A DNA stretch of 64,000 nucleotides, from NCBI GenBank assembly GCA_963665185.2, contig CAXXPO010000026.1, forward strand, positions 62,001 to 126,000, given 5' to 3'. The DNA is from G963665185 sp963665185. Lineage in GTDB: Bacteria; Desulfobacterota; Desulfovibrionia; Desulfovibrionales; Desulfovibrionaceae. Each line of letters opens with the position of its first letter. The first letter of the stretch is position 1. Both the position numbers and the translations under genes were made by a program. Below, in pieces: positions 17,367 to 26,000 of the stretch. The notes under the pieces were generated by a model that saw only the letters and a list, made by a program, of their open reading frames with translations, did no database searches and had not been told where the DNA came from.

Positions 17367-18278
17367 TCAAGCTTCTTCGGGTTCCGCGAGTTTGTCACGC
17401 AGGGCGCATACTCCGCAGATGGGCACGGGGGAGGGCATGCCGCACTTCTGGCAGCGCATCAGTTCGCCACGTTCTTCCTTGCAGGAATCCGCAAAGGCCG
17501 GGCGGGCGTTTTTAAGGAAGTTGTCGTAGAATAGGATTTTTGCTCCCGGCCTCTCGTGTTCCAGGTCTTCCAGAAGTTGTTTATGCCCGGTGAAAGATGC
17601 TCCGGGGCTGTAAGGACATCCGGCACTGTGATAATCAATGCCCCGCAGGAAGGCGTAGTTTGCTATCTCAAATTCCGTAAGACGATACAGGGGTTTTACC
17701 TTGCGGATGAATCCGCCTTCGGCTGGCAAGCTTGGAGCTTGGTGCCCAAGGTAGCCTACGTCCCAACGGATGGCGTTGGCAAAAAGCCGGGCCGTTTCAT
17801 CGTCCAGGTTGTGCCCTGTTGCCAGTACGTCGAATGCGCCTTCGACTCCGGCCAGGTTGAAATAGTGACGTTTGATCTTACCGCAAACAGAACAGATGGG
17901 CCTTCGGATTCTTTTTTTTACTGCCGGTATGGGGAGGCCCTCCTTTTCCATGTGCTTGACTATCAGTGGAAAATCGTGTTCACGGCAAAAAGTTTCCACA
18001 ACGTTCAGTACTCTTTCCGATGATCCGGGAATGGCCAGTTCCACATGCAGCCCGGTGACGTTGTAGCCTTGGCGTCCAAGCTCGTACATCAGGGCCAAGG
18101 AGTCCTTTCCACCGGAAAGACATACCAGGATGCGGTCTTCCTTGCTGAACATCTTGTGCTGGCGCACAGCCCTGCTTACTTGGCGTGAGAAAAATTCAAA
18201 AAAGCAATCCGGGCAGAATCCGGTATGGTGGCTCGGCAGTTTAACCTGGGCCAAAGCATTGCAACGGCGGCACTTCAC
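17367..18278 (-). CDS. PP-loop ATPase, TtuA/Ncs6-type tRNA thiolation protein
   Basis: 303 residues. Two zinc-finger-like pairs frame the protein: N-terminal CRRC..CPDC and C-terminal CQKC..CGVC. The PP-loop 'CLSGGKDSLAL' adenylates tRNA uridine. The cysteines in 'RPICSVCGK' and 'SAGCPYSP' fit the three-Cys [4Fe-4S] site of TtuA/TtcA-type enzymes. The two flanking zinc modules favour TtuA/Ncs6 over TtcA. I place the start at a GTG (18276-18278) with AAGGAG upstream, which begins 'MKCRRC'. The small ThiS-like gene upstream is the likely sulfur carrier. Confidence 0.82.
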   Translation of the reverse strand: MKCRRCNALAQVKLPSHHTGFCPDCFFEFFSRQVSRAVRQHKMFSKEDRILVCLSGGKDSLALMYELGRQGYNVTGLHVELAIPGSSERVLNVVETFCREHDFPLIVKHMEKEGLPIPAVKKRIRRPICSVCGKIKRHYFNLAGVEGAFDVLATGHNLDDETARLFANAIRWDVGYLGHQAPSLPAEGGFIRKVKPLYRLTEFEIANYAFLRGIDYHSAGCPYSPGASFTGHKQLLEDLEHERPGAKILFYDNFLKNARPAFADSCKEERGELMRCQKCGMPSPVPICGVCALRDKLAEPEEA

Positions 18279-18367
18279 GATGCGGATCTCCTTGATGGAA
18301 GCGTCGGCTTTTCGGCGAACGAAAAAAAAATATTTGGGCGGCAACAGGGAATAACAGAAAGATGCAG

Positions 18368-18568
18368 TCAACCTTTGGATCGGACTGCACGTACGACAAT
18401 GGTTTCCCCCGGGATCAATTGCCGGTCCTGGGTGAGAAGTTCCTTGCCGTCGCGAATGACCAGGACTCCTGTTGCCCGTTCTTCCAGCTTGTTGAGAAGC
18501 TGCTGGACTGTGTTGAGTTTATCAAAGATGAGGGTTTTGTTTTCAGGTTCCCGAAGTATTGTGATCAT
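18368..18568 (-). CDS. MoaD/ThiS-like ubiquitin-fold protein
   Basis: 66 residues from the ATG at 18566-18568 (an in-frame TTG at 18575-18577 adds three). The beta-grasp pattern is visible: 'MITILREPENKTLIFDK', 'VQQLLNKLE', 'VLVIRDGKELLTQDRQ' and 'GETIVVRAV'. It is encoded directly before the TtuA-like gene, as TtuB is linked to TtuA in thermophiles. The C-terminus ends '..VRSKG', whereas sulfur carriers normally end in Gly-Gly, so thiocarboxylation is uncertain. Confidence 0.75.
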   Translation of the reverse strand: MITILREPENKTLIFDKLNTVQQLLNKLEERATGVLVIRDGKELLTQDRQLIPGETIVVRAVRSKG

Positions 18569-19010
18569 TGGTTTCAACTGGATTGAGGGTGGCGTCCGCG
18601 AAACAACAGGCTATACGCCTGAAAGGCCCGTAGACTTTTTGCAGGGCACAGAGCGCAAAAGGCTTGGAAGCAGTTTGTCTCGTTTGTTCGATATCTGGTG
18701 GTTGGAAGAATTTTCCCAAACAGTTTTTTCCAAATGCGCAGCCAGTGATAGGATTCCTACCTTTTTCGGTAATGAACATCAAGACAACATGGTGAACTCT
18801 GTGCTAGTCTACTCACGGAAATTCCGGATTGGTTTTTCGTAAGGTTTTAACCAGGCGGACACCGTTTTGACTTGCAAAAAATCCTGATTCCACCCAAAGC
18901 TATATAGCATGGGATGAATCAGTGAATATTGTGGTTTCCGGTTGACCGACACATTGTTTTCTTACATACAATAAGGTTGAGACAGGATTGATTAAGATGC
19001 GGAGGCTGAT
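18569..19010. other. Gene-free divergent interval
   Basis: About 440 bases without a supportable gene between the ThiS-like gene (minus) and the response regulator (plus). A possible sigma70-like promoter for the regulator reads TTGACC at 18942-18947 and TACAAT at 18967-18972, with a rather long 19-base spacer. Confidence 0.4.
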
Positions 19011-19388
19011 ATGATTCAGAAAAAAGTACTGGTTGTTGACGACGAAAAGCACATTAGGATGCTCTACCGGGAGGAATTGGAAGGCGAGGGCTACATTGTC
19101 GCCACCTCCAACGGGGAAGAAGACATCCTTGACCTGCTCAACCGGGAAAAGCCCCATGTGGTCATCCTGGACATCAAACTGGGGTCCAACCGGTCCGGAC
19201 TGGATATGTTGCAGGAAATCCGGGGGCAGGACCAGGATCTTCCCGTCATCTTGAGCACGGCCTATGATTCCTTTCAGCACGACCTTAAATCCATTGCCGC
19301 AGACTATTATGTGGTCAAGTCGGTGGAATTGGCCGAGCTTAAATCCAAAGTGGACTTGGCCATGAAAAAGTCCCTGGCCCGCAAGTAA
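19011..19388 (+). CDS. Single-domain response regulator (CheY-like)
   Basis: 125 residues, a receiver domain only. The acidic pocket is in 'LVVDDEKHIRML', the phospho-acceptor Asp in 'VVILDIKLGSN', the conserved Thr/Ser in 'VILSTAYDSF', and the usual Lys in 'YYVVKSVELAEL'. There is no output domain, so it must act through protein contacts or as a phosphorelay step. The ATG follows GGAGG. No kinase is adjacent; the orphan kinase at 7436-9085 is one candidate partner, with no direct evidence. Confidence 0.9.
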   Translation: MIQKKVLVVDDEKHIRMLYREELEGEGYIVATSNGEEDILDLLNREKPHVVILDIKLGSNRSGLDMLQEIRGQDQDLPVILSTAYDSFQHDLKSIAADYYVVKSVELAELKSKVDLAMKKSLARK

Positions 19389-19394
19389 GACGCA

Positions 19395-19431
19395 AACCTC
19401 CCCGCATCGATTCGACGTGGGGAGGTTTTTT
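19395..19431 (+). terminator. Rho-independent terminator
   Basis: AACCTCCCC / GGGGAGGTT stem with a T8 tail just after the response regulator stop. Confidence 0.9.
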
Positions 19432-19482
19432 TTCTTCAGCCAAACTCTTGCTCTCTCCCGCATAAACTGCTAGCCGCAGCTC

Positions 19483-20127
19483 ATGTTCTCATTTGACATA
19501 GCGAATACCATCAAGGAAATTACCCTCATCCTGCCGGGATTTCTTATGGCGATCACCTGCCACGAAGCGGCCCACGGTTTTGCCGCTTACCTGCTGGGAG
19601 ATCCAACGGCCAAAAATGCCGGGCGTCTGACGTTGAATCCGTTAAAACACCTCGACCCCATGGGAACGCTGGTGCTGGTGCTCACGCGCATGATCGGCTG
19701 GGCAAAGCCTGTTCCTGTGGATACACGCTATTTTAAAAATCCGTCCCGAGATCTGATGCTGGTGGCCTTGGCCGGGCCATGCGCAAATTTTCTGGTGGCC
19801 GTGCTTTTTGCCGCCTTGTTCCGTGGATGTGCGGAAGCGTTGATGGCTGGAGTTGGGCCAACCATGGAATCCATCCTGTATCCTTTGGCGCTCATCAGCA
19901 AGCAGGGAGCGCTTATAAGCCTTGTGCTGGGCTGCTTTAATCTTTTTCCTATTCCTCCTTTGGACGGAAGCAAAATTCTGGCATGGCTGCTGCCTCGGGA
20001 ACTGGCGTACAAATTCATGAGCTTCGAGCGCTACGGATTCATCGTAGTGATTCTTCTTGCGGTCACGGGGGTGTTGGGGAAAATTCTTTGGCCCGTGGTC
20101 CAATTTGTCGGTAACATTCTGCTGTAA
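19483..20127 (+). CDS. Site-2 protease family (M50) membrane metalloprotease
   Basis: Integral membrane protein of 214 residues. The zinc-binding HExxH motif is 'HEAAH' at residues 27-31 in the first helix; the third ligand is in 'NLFPIPPLDGSKI', the N-P-x-P-P-L-D-G motif. It belongs to the short, PDZ-less branch of M50 proteins common in bacteria, whose substrates are mostly unknown. TrpS follows 13 bases downstream, so the two are probably co-transcribed. Confidence 0.9.
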   Translation: MFSFDIANTIKEITLILPGFLMAITCHEAAHGFAAYLLGDPTAKNAGRLTLNPLKHLDPMGTLVLVLTRMIGWAKPVPVDTRYFKNPSRDLMLVALAGPCANFLVAVLFAALFRGCAEALMAGVGPTMESILYPLALISKQGALISLVLGCFNLFPIPPLDGSKILAWLLPRELAYKFMSFERYGFIVVILLAVTGVLGKILWPVVQFVGNILL

Positions 20128-20140
20128 AGGTGAAGACGCA

Positions 20141-21133
20141 ATGAGCAAGCCGGAAAACCGCATTGTTTCGGGAATGCGACCCACCGGGCCGCTGCATATC
20201 GGCCATTACTTTGGTGCCATCCGCAACTGGGTGGAAATGCAAAACAATTTTGACTGCTTTTATTTTGTGGCCGACTGGCATGCCCTGACCACGGATTATG
20301 CGGATTCCCGCATGGTGAAGGGGTTTGTGCCCGAACTGGTCATGGACTGGATCGCCTCTGGCCTGGATCCGGAACGCTGTGTCATCTATCAGCAGTCGCA
20401 AGTCAAAGAAATTGCCGAGATGTATCTCATCCTAGGCATGCTCACCCCGACAGGCTGGCTGGAGCGCAACCCCACATACAAGGAGGTGCGTCAGGAATCC
20501 AACAAAGATCTGAGCACCTACGGCTTTCTGGGGTATCCGGTTCTGATGTGCACGGATATCATCATGTATCGACCAAAGTGGGTTCCAGTGGGACAGGATC
20601 AGGTCCCGCATCTGGAGTTGACACGGGAAATCGCTCGGCGGTTCAATCATTTTTATGGTGATTTCTTTCCCGAACCAGAAGCCAGGCTGACCGAAACGCC
20701 CAAGTTGCCCGGCCTGGATGGGCGCAAGATGAGCAAGAGCTATGGCAACTCCATTTATCTGAAGGATCCCATAGATGAGATCCGGCCAAAGGTCATGAGC
20801 ATGCTAACGGACACCGCGCGCATGCGTCTGAAGGACCCGGGGAGTCCTGACAACTGCAATCTGTATCCTTATTTGGATCTGCTTTGTGACGAGCAGACCA
20901 AGGCTGAGGTCTGCGAGGGCTGTACCACGGCAACGCGGGGCTGCGGTGATTGCAAAAAATTATTGGTGGAGAAATTGGCTGAATTTCTTGAGCCTATCCA
21001 GGCCCGCCGCAAGATCCTGGAGGACGATCTTGGGCAGGTGCAGGCCATCCTGTCCAAGGGCAATGAGAAGGCGCGCGCTGTAGCCTCCCGGACCATGGCT
21101 GAAATGCGTAAGCTCATGAATATGGATTTTTAA
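20141..21133 (+). CDS. trpS: Tryptophan-tRNA ligase
   Basis: Class I aminoacyl-tRNA synthetase of 330 residues, the normal length for bacterial TrpS. The HIGH-type motif is 'GPLHIGHYFGA' near the N-terminus and the KMSKS motif is 'GRKMSKSYGN'. A Cys-rich stretch 'CEGCTTATRGCGDC' lies in the C-terminal helical region and may bind metal or an Fe-S cluster, as reported for some TrpS enzymes. The ATG at 20141 has AAAGGTG upstream. Confidence 0.97.
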   Translation: MSKPENRIVSGMRPTGPLHIGHYFGAIRNWVEMQNNFDCFYFVADWHALTTDYADSRMVKGFVPELVMDWIASGLDPERCVIYQQSQVKEIAEMYLILGMLTPTGWLERNPTYKEVRQESNKDLSTYGFLGYPVLMCTDIIMYRPKWVPVGQDQVPHLELTREIARRFNHFYGDFFPEPEARLTETPKLPGLDGRKMSKSYGNSIYLKDPIDEIRPKVMSMLTDTARMRLKDPGSPDNCNLYPYLDLLCDEQTKAEVCEGCTTATRGCGDCKKLLVEKLAEFLEPIQARRKILEDDLGQVQAILSKGNEKARAVASRTMAEMRKLMNMDF

Positions 21134-21175
21134 TTTAGGAAATTTTTTTGCTCTGGCCGGATTCGCAACTAAGAC

Positions 21176-21222
21176 AAGCCGCTGCAAAAAGGAGTTGAAT
21201 CCTTTGTGCAGCGGCTTTTTTT
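21176..21222 (+). terminator. Terminator after trpS
   Basis: Long stem AAGCCGCTGCAAAAAGGA pairing (with mismatch) to TCCTTTGTGCAGCGGCTT, followed by T7. Confidence 0.9.
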
Positions 21223-21225
21223 GTG

Positions 21226-21258
21226 GCGAGGGAACAGGGATACTGCCTGTTCCCTCGC
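21226..21258. repeat. Strong inverted repeat after the convergent DUF4198 gene
   Basis: GCGAGGGAACAGG and CCTGTTCCCTCGC pair perfectly over 13 bp with a seven-base loop. There is no T-run on either side. It may protect the 3' end of the minus-strand transcript or aid termination together with the neighbouring trpS hairpin. Confidence 0.6.
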
Positions 21259-21280
21259 TATGAGTGGAGAAAGGGGGGGC

Positions 21281-22078
21281 TTATTTGGGGGAAGTGGCCT
21301 GGATCCAAATGACGGCGTCCTGTGACAGTTCCTTGCCCTTGAAGGTTTTATCCGGGCCGGAACCCAGAGCGCAGAATCCCCACCAGCCAGCAAAAGGCGG
21401 GGTGAAGGTCAATACGCCGTTGGCATCCGTAAAATGGACCATAGTGATGAAGTGGTCCGAGGGGGGAGTGATGTTTTCCTTGGTGGAGAACTTGTTGTTT
21501 TTCATGTCCGGAGTGTAGTTCATGTATTCGATTTCCACTTCGGCATTTGGAACGGGTTTACCGTCGGAGAGAAGTACGGCCCTGAAGGTCATGCCCGGGT
21601 ACAAGGCGTAGGGGCGATCATACGGCAGCCATTCGGTTTTCAGGCCGGCGGGCTGGTTCCAATCCGTGGGTACTCCGTCGCCGTTGGTGAAAACCTTGGT
21701 GATCTGTTGGATGTAGATGTCTTCGCTTTTTTCATAATAGGGCGCCGGAACAAGAACGAACTCGTAGTCGCCGCCGCGAGTTTTCACGGTGGTTTCAAAT
21801 CCTTCGGCCGTGTTGGAGCTGCTTGTCCATTGAATGGGCTTGAGTGTGTTCAGCAAATCTTTTTTCTGCCCCTTATGAATGGAGAAAAAAGCATCCGGCT
21901 TCTGCATGGTCATTACATGGCCTGATTCCGCAGGGTGGGAGAAGACCAGTTTGAAATCCATGGTTCCCATGGAGAGCATATCCGGAGTATAGACCATCTG
22001 GAAGTGGGCCAGAGATGCGGAAGACATTGTCAGAATCATGGCCAGGGCCAGGGTAGGCAGGATGCAAAGTTTGCGCAT
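21281..22078 (-). CDS. DUF4198 periplasmic protein linked to Feo
   Basis: 265 residues with a signal peptide ending at about residue 24 (..SSASLAHFQ). The mature part starts 'HFQMVYTPDM', and Ig-like beta segments follow: 'YPGMTFRAVLLSDGKPVPNA' and 'DANGVLTFTPPFAGWWGFCA'. DUF4198 proteins are commonly encoded with nickel, cobalt or iron importers and are thought to assist metal capture in the periplasm. Here it is the last gene after feoA, feoB and a small secreted protein, 103 bases behind the latter. A second DUF4198 gene lies at 62018-62902. Confidence 0.8.
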   Translation of the reverse strand: MRKLCILPTLALAMILTMSSASLAHFQMVYTPDMLSMGTMDFKLVFSHPAESGHVMTMQKPDAFFSIHKGQKKDLLNTLKPIQWTSSSNTAEGFETTVKTRGGDYEFVLVPAPYYEKSEDIYIQQITKVFTNGDGVPTDWNQPAGLKTEWLPYDRPYALYPGMTFRAVLLSDGKPVPNAEVEIEYMNYTPDMKNNKFSTKENITPPSDHFITMVHFTDANGVLTFTPPFAGWWGFCALGSGPDKTFKGKELSQDAVIWIQATSPK

Positions 22079-22181
22079 GATGTTTTCCTCTGTTGGGTTA
22101 TTTTGATTTTGATATTAGCACTCGTTATCGGGGGATGGCTTTCCTCTTCAAGGCCTTCCCCCTCACGTATCCAGCCACTCG

Positions 22182-22505
22182 CTATTCAACAATATTCTTG
22201 CTCTCGATTTTCACTTCGTGGCCCTCGCCTGCAAAGAAGCGCACGGTGTAGTCTTCGGAGGGTTTCTTGAAAGTGAATTCACTGAATTCATTCATTTTTC
22301 CCTCTAGGATAGGCTTGCCGTCCTTATCCAGAACAGTCATTTGTACTCCGGCAGCAGAGGAGCCGTCGGAAAATCCACCTTCGCAGGTGACGTTTCCATC
22401 CCCGTTGTCAAAGCAGTTGCATAAAGGCGTGTGTGCCATGGCAAGGGATGCTGTTGCCAGGAAAACCATCAGGGCCAGCAGGGCGGTCATTTTGGAGTGT
22501 CTCAT
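22182..22505 (-). CDS. Small secreted Ig-like protein coupled to feoB
   Basis: 107 residues with signal peptide (MRHSKMTALLALMVFLATAS). The mature protein begins 'HTPLCNCFDNGDGNVTCEGG' with three cysteines and continues as a short carboxypeptidase-regulatory-like beta fold ('VQMTVLDKDGKPILEGKMNE'). Its ATG overlaps the feoB stop (ATGA), so it is translationally coupled to FeoB. It resembles NikL-like accessory proteins of metal importers. A role presenting Fe(II) to FeoB is inference from position. Confidence 0.75.
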   Translation of the reverse strand: MRHSKMTALLALMVFLATASLAMAHTPLCNCFDNGDGNVTCEGGFSDGSSAAGVQMTVLDKDGKPILEGKMNEFSEFTFKKPSEDYTVRFFAGEGHEVKIESKNIVE

Positions 22506-24988
22506 GCGTGTATCTCCTTTTGGGATATGGGTTGCGGGTGAATTTTGGGGGTGTAAAGTCCCGTTGCCAGGGTGGTGGCCACGGCCAGGGCATAAAACGC
22601 GCCCATTGCCTGGAGTCCGTTCAGGCCCAGGAATCGACCTCCGGAAAAGACGAGTGTTGCCACTCCCAGACCGAGAAACATTTGGTAGCCGATGGAAAAG
22701 ACCATCCATTTCCACGAGCCGGATTGCAGCTTGACCATTATCGATGTGGCAATGCACGGGGGATACAAAGCCATGAACAACATCAGGGCCAAAGCGTGCA
22801 GAGGGGTGAATCCGGTGCTGGAATCCTGTATTCTGGAGTCCAATGATTGACTGGCATCATCGGAAGTGTAAAGCGCGCCGAGTGTGGAAACAGTACTTTC
22901 CTTGGCGGCAAAAGCTGCCAACAGGGAAATATTCACCTTGGCGTCGAATCCAGCGTACTTTGTCAAGGGGGTCAGTGCTTCCCCCATACGTCCGAGGAAA
23001 CTGGCATTGAGCCGTTCCTTGTGCAACGTCAGGCGGAGTATTTTCCTGGTCTTGACGACACCACGCAAGGCTTTCTGGACCTTTTTCGCATCCTTGTCAG
23101 TCTTTTCCGGCTTGAGCAGGGCTGCAAAAGTTGGGTTTATTTTCCTAAATTCTTCAAAAATAGCAGTGGATTTTGTTTGGTCAGTGACACCGGTGCGTGC
23201 TTGTTTGTACTCGTCGGCAAACAACAGATATTTTGCAAGTCCTTCTCCATGCAGTGCGGAGGCATAGGTGTTGTTTTCCCCGATTTGTTTTTCAAAAGCA
23301 GTTACCGCCTTGTCCCATTGCGCCTGATACGTCTGCATCTTATCCTGCGAGAGGCCGGGGTATTGCAGCAGGGCGAAAATTATCACCGAAACGGCAGCCA
23401 CGATGGTCACGATTTTTTTCAGAAACAACCATGTACGCTCGACAGCCCGCCCCACTACGGTTCGAAACGTGGGGATGTGATAGGTGGGCATTTCCATCAG
23501 GAACGGTGCGGTTTCCCTGTCCTTGAGAAGGGTTATGCTGAGTATTTTTGCCACAGGCAAGGCCATGAAAATCGTCACCGTGGAGATGAAAAACATGGCC
23601 AATGTTTTGGTTTGGCTGAAAAAGGCCGATACCAGCAGGACGTACAAAGGAACCTTGGCCAGACAATTCATCATGGGAACGATCAGAATTGTGGCAAGGC
23701 GCGCCCGCTCGTCCGGGATGCCCTTGGTGGCCATGACTCCAGGAACTGCGCATCCTCCCATGTAGATGCCCCCCAGGATAAGCGGCAGGGTGGATTGACC
23801 GTGCAGTCCGAAGTTTCGGAACAGCCTGTCCAGGATAAAGGCCATGCGCGGCATGTACCCGCTGTCTTCAAGAACGGCGATGAGTCCGAAAAGAATCAGA
23901 AAAATGGGAATATATGTCAGGAGAGCTATCATGCTATCCATGAACCATATCCCCATGGCCCGCAGCATCGGATCCTCAATCATTCCGGCGGGAGGCAACA
24001 GCGAGGCGATGCTCCCTTTGGTCGAAAGCAGAAAGCCGATGAGTGGCTCGGTCAGCTTGTAGCCCACATCAATGGCCAAGTAGTACAGCAGCAAGATGAC
24101 GCCCAACATAACCAGCGGACCGAGTATGCGATTGCAGACAACAGCATCGATACGGTCGGAAAAGGTATCGCCTGCATCTTCTTCGCTTGTGGTGCATTGC
24201 TTTGCGAGAAGTTCGGCCATTTCATTACGGCAGTGGGCTGCATGAACTTCCGGATCCATTCCGTGTTTCTGTTCAAAGGCCTCCCGTTCCTGTGCCGCAG
24301 CAGACAGCAAGGCTCCGGGGGCGGTAACTGTTCGGGATATGAGTTCGCGAACACCGGCATCGTTTTCCATGAGCTTGATGGCCAGCCAACGATGAGGGAT
24401 TTCCGTCTGGATGCCGTGAAGTGCATTTTGCAACGTTTCCAGGTGTGGTGTCATCGGACCGTAATCAACCTGCAAGGATACGGTGCGGGGCTGGTCGGCG
24501 GCGGCAACAATAGCCTGTGCCACCTCGGATACTCCCTGGCCCTGCTGGGCATTTGAGCCGATGACGGGGACTCCAAGGCTTGTGGAGAGTGCGGTAAGGT
24601 CCAGGCTGGCTCCACGTTTTTTTACAATGTCCATCATGTTGCAGATGAGAACCAGGGGGGCCTGAAGTTCGATGAGCTGCAGGCTGAACGCAAGACCTCT
24701 CCGTAGATTAGATGCATCTAGCACATTGGCGATAACCGCGGGATTGTCGTTGAGAACGAAATCCCGTGCCACGCGCTCTTCCAGCGAATAGGACGTGAGG
24801 CTGTACGTGCCGGGCAGGTCGATGAGATTAATCTTGCGTCCCTTATGTACAAAAACGCCTGCCTTTTTTTCCACAGTAACACCGGGGTAGTTGGCCACAT
24901 GCTGGCGTGCACCGGTAAGCATATTGAACAAGGTGGATTTGCCGGAATTGGGTTGACCGGCCAATGCCGCCAGAATGGGCTTGCTCAT
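22502..24988 (-). CDS. feoB: Ferrous iron transporter FeoB
   Basis: Inner-membrane Fe(II) importer of 828 residues. The N-terminal GTPase domain has G1 'GQPNSGKSTLFN', G3 'DLPGTYSLT' and G4 'NMMD'. Two Gate motifs with Cys ('GGCAVPGVMATKG' and the later 'AAFAAKESTVSTLG') lie in the permease core. A soluble, charged insertion of about 120 residues (roughly 560-680) sits between the later helices, as in other sulfate reducers. It overlaps feoA upstream and the small secreted protein downstream by four bases each. Confidence 0.97.
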   Translation of the reverse strand: MSKPILAALAGQPNSGKSTLFNMLTGARQHVANYPGVTVEKKAGVFVHKGRKINLIDLPGTYSLTSYSLEERVARDFVLNDNPAVIANVLDASNLRRGLAFSLQLIELQAPLVLICNMMDIVKKRGASLDLTALSTSLGVPVIGSNAQQGQGVSEVAQAIVAAADQPRTVSLQVDYGPMTPHLETLQNALHGIQTEIPHRWLAIKLMENDAGVRELISRTVTAPGALLSAAAQEREAFEQKHGMDPEVHAAHCRNEMAELLAKQCTTSEEDAGDTFSDRIDAVVCNRILGPLVMLGVILLLYYLAIDVGYKLTEPLIGFLLSTKGSIASLLPPAGMIEDPMLRAMGIWFMDSMIALLTYIPIFLILFGLIAVLEDSGYMPRMAFILDRLFRNFGLHGQSTLPLILGGIYMGGCAVPGVMATKGIPDERARLATILIVPMMNCLAKVPLYVLLVSAFFSQTKTLAMFFISTVTIFMALPVAKILSITLLKDRETAPFLMEMPTYHIPTFRTVVGRAVERTWLFLKKIVTIVAAVSVIIFALLQYPGLSQDKMQTYQAQWDKAVTAFEKQIGENNTYASALHGEGLAKYLLFADEYKQARTGVTDQTKSTAIFEEFRKINPTFAALLKPEKTDKDAKKVQKALRGVVKTRKILRLTLHKERLNASFLGRMGEALTPLTKYAGFDAKVNISLLAAFAAKESTVSTLGALYTSDDASQSLDSRIQDSSTGFTPLHALALMLFMALYPPCIATSIMVKLQSGSWKWMVFSIGYQMFLGLGVATLVFSGGRFLGLNGLQAMGAFYALAVATTLATGLYTPKIHPQPISQKEIHA

Positions 24989-25209
24989 TTTTCGTCTACC
25001 TCCACCTGTCTGGCTTCCTCGTGGCGGATGCTCAGCAGGCTTCCATTGATCATGATTTCGACAGGATCATACAAAGGTGCGTTTCGCAGTACCTTGGCCT
25101 GCACTCCGGGGTGAAATCCAAGATCCATAAGCCGCCTCCCAAGGCATCCTCGTGCGTGCAGTTTTCGTATACGGCACCCCCTGCCCGGCATTATTTCGCT
25201 CAAAGTCAT
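24985..25209 (-). CDS. feoA: Ferrous iron transport protein FeoA
   Basis: SH3-like cytoplasmic protein of 74 residues, required for FeoB activity. Visible features are 'MTLSEIMPGRGCRIRKLHAR', 'RRLMDLGFHPGVQAKVLRNA' and 'LSIRHEEARQVEV', all typical of FeoA. The ATG at 25207-25209 has GGGGG upstream; a longer frame to 25296 would include the Fur-like site and is unlikely. First gene of the iron operon. Confidence 0.95.
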   Translation of the reverse strand: MTLSEIMPGRGCRIRKLHARGCLGRRLMDLGFHPGVQAKVLRNAPLYDPVEIMINGSLLSIRHEEARQVEVDEK

Positions 25210-25241
25210 TTTTCCCCCAAGAATAATTATGATGCTGGTTA

Positions 25242-25256
25242 TGATAATCGTTCTCA
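25242..25256 (-). promoter_or_regulatory. Fur box upstream of feoA
   Basis: TGAGAACGATTATCA on the minus strand matches the 15-base 7-1-7 Fur consensus TGATAATnATTATCA at all but two of the specified bases, 33 bases before the feoA start. It predicts iron repression of feoA, feoB, the small secreted protein and probably the DUF4198 gene. Confidence 0.75.
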
Positions 25257-25432
25257 CTCGAGAGTGGGTAATACATAGCTTTCTTTTGGAGCGCAATAGA
25301 AAAAATAAAAGTTAATTTTACCTAATCTGGGCGATTCGTCAGCCTGTCACAGCGTACCATGTGGGTACCAGAAAGGAATTCCATTTTGACCTGGGTTTTG
25401 CGATGCGGATCAGCAGGAATCAAGCAAAAGAA

Positions 25433-25460
25433 AACCCTCGCCAATGGCGAGGGTTTGTCA
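25433..25460 (-). terminator. Rho-independent terminator
   Basis: On the minus strand AACCCTCGCC / GGCGAGGGTT with a four-base loop is followed by a T-rich tract. It lies downstream of the small gene at 25537-25800. Confidence 0.8.
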
Positions 25461-25536
25461 GCTATCTGAGCCGAAAAGGGTATTTTTTCGGTTGGGATAT
25501 GGCTGGCAGCCATGGGGTATGGTGATGAACAGCCTG

Positions 25537-25800
25537 CTAGAAGCCGTTGAGCATGCGACGGGTTTCGGGAGAAACATCAAGCCGGTTGATGCGGGTCATT
25601 CCCTTGATGGATTTGCCGGATACGACCCAGCAGTGACGTCTTTTCCATCCTTCCTGGGCTAGGGTAAGGCCGAGCCAGACTGGAAGCCAGAGACCGAACG
25701 TTCCGATGGTCAACAACATATGCAAAGTATGGTTGACGTTGCGGGGATGACATAAGGCATCAACCCGGCTCTTGCGCTCCAGAAGTCTAAAGCGTTCCAT
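25537..25800 (-). CDS. Small membrane protein with GLWLPVW motif, unknown
   Basis: 87 residues from the ATG at 25798-25800, which has AAGGAGA seven bases upstream. A basic N-terminus (MERFRLLERKSRVDALCHPR) precedes one hydrophobic helix 'HMLLTIGTFGLWLPVWLGLT' and a basic C-terminal tail ending 'RRMLNGF'. The H-x-L-L-T-x-G-L-W-x-P-V-W pattern recurs in short membrane proteins of unknown role. Monocistronic, with its own terminator. Confidence 0.65.
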   Translation of the reverse strand: MERFRLLERKSRVDALCHPRNVNHTLHMLLTIGTFGLWLPVWLGLTLAQEGWKRRHCWVVSGKSIKGMTRINRLDVSPETRRMLNGF

Positions 25801-26000
25801 TGGCAAGTCTCCTTCCAATATTGGGGATTATCGTGAAGGCGTGTTTGTCTACGAAATAGCGTCAAACGTCAATAGGCTAATGACATACGACACTGTGTTG
25901 GTTGAACTTGTTGTTGTATCAACTTAAAAATTGTATTTTTTGAAAAATGCGGGAAAGTTGTACTTCGTTCTGCAGAGCGGACGGGGGCTGCAGTTTGCTG

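Noticed and set aside
22847..24556. 569-codon plus-strand open frame
   Set aside because: Antisense to feoB; its translation shows no domain and no ribosome site.
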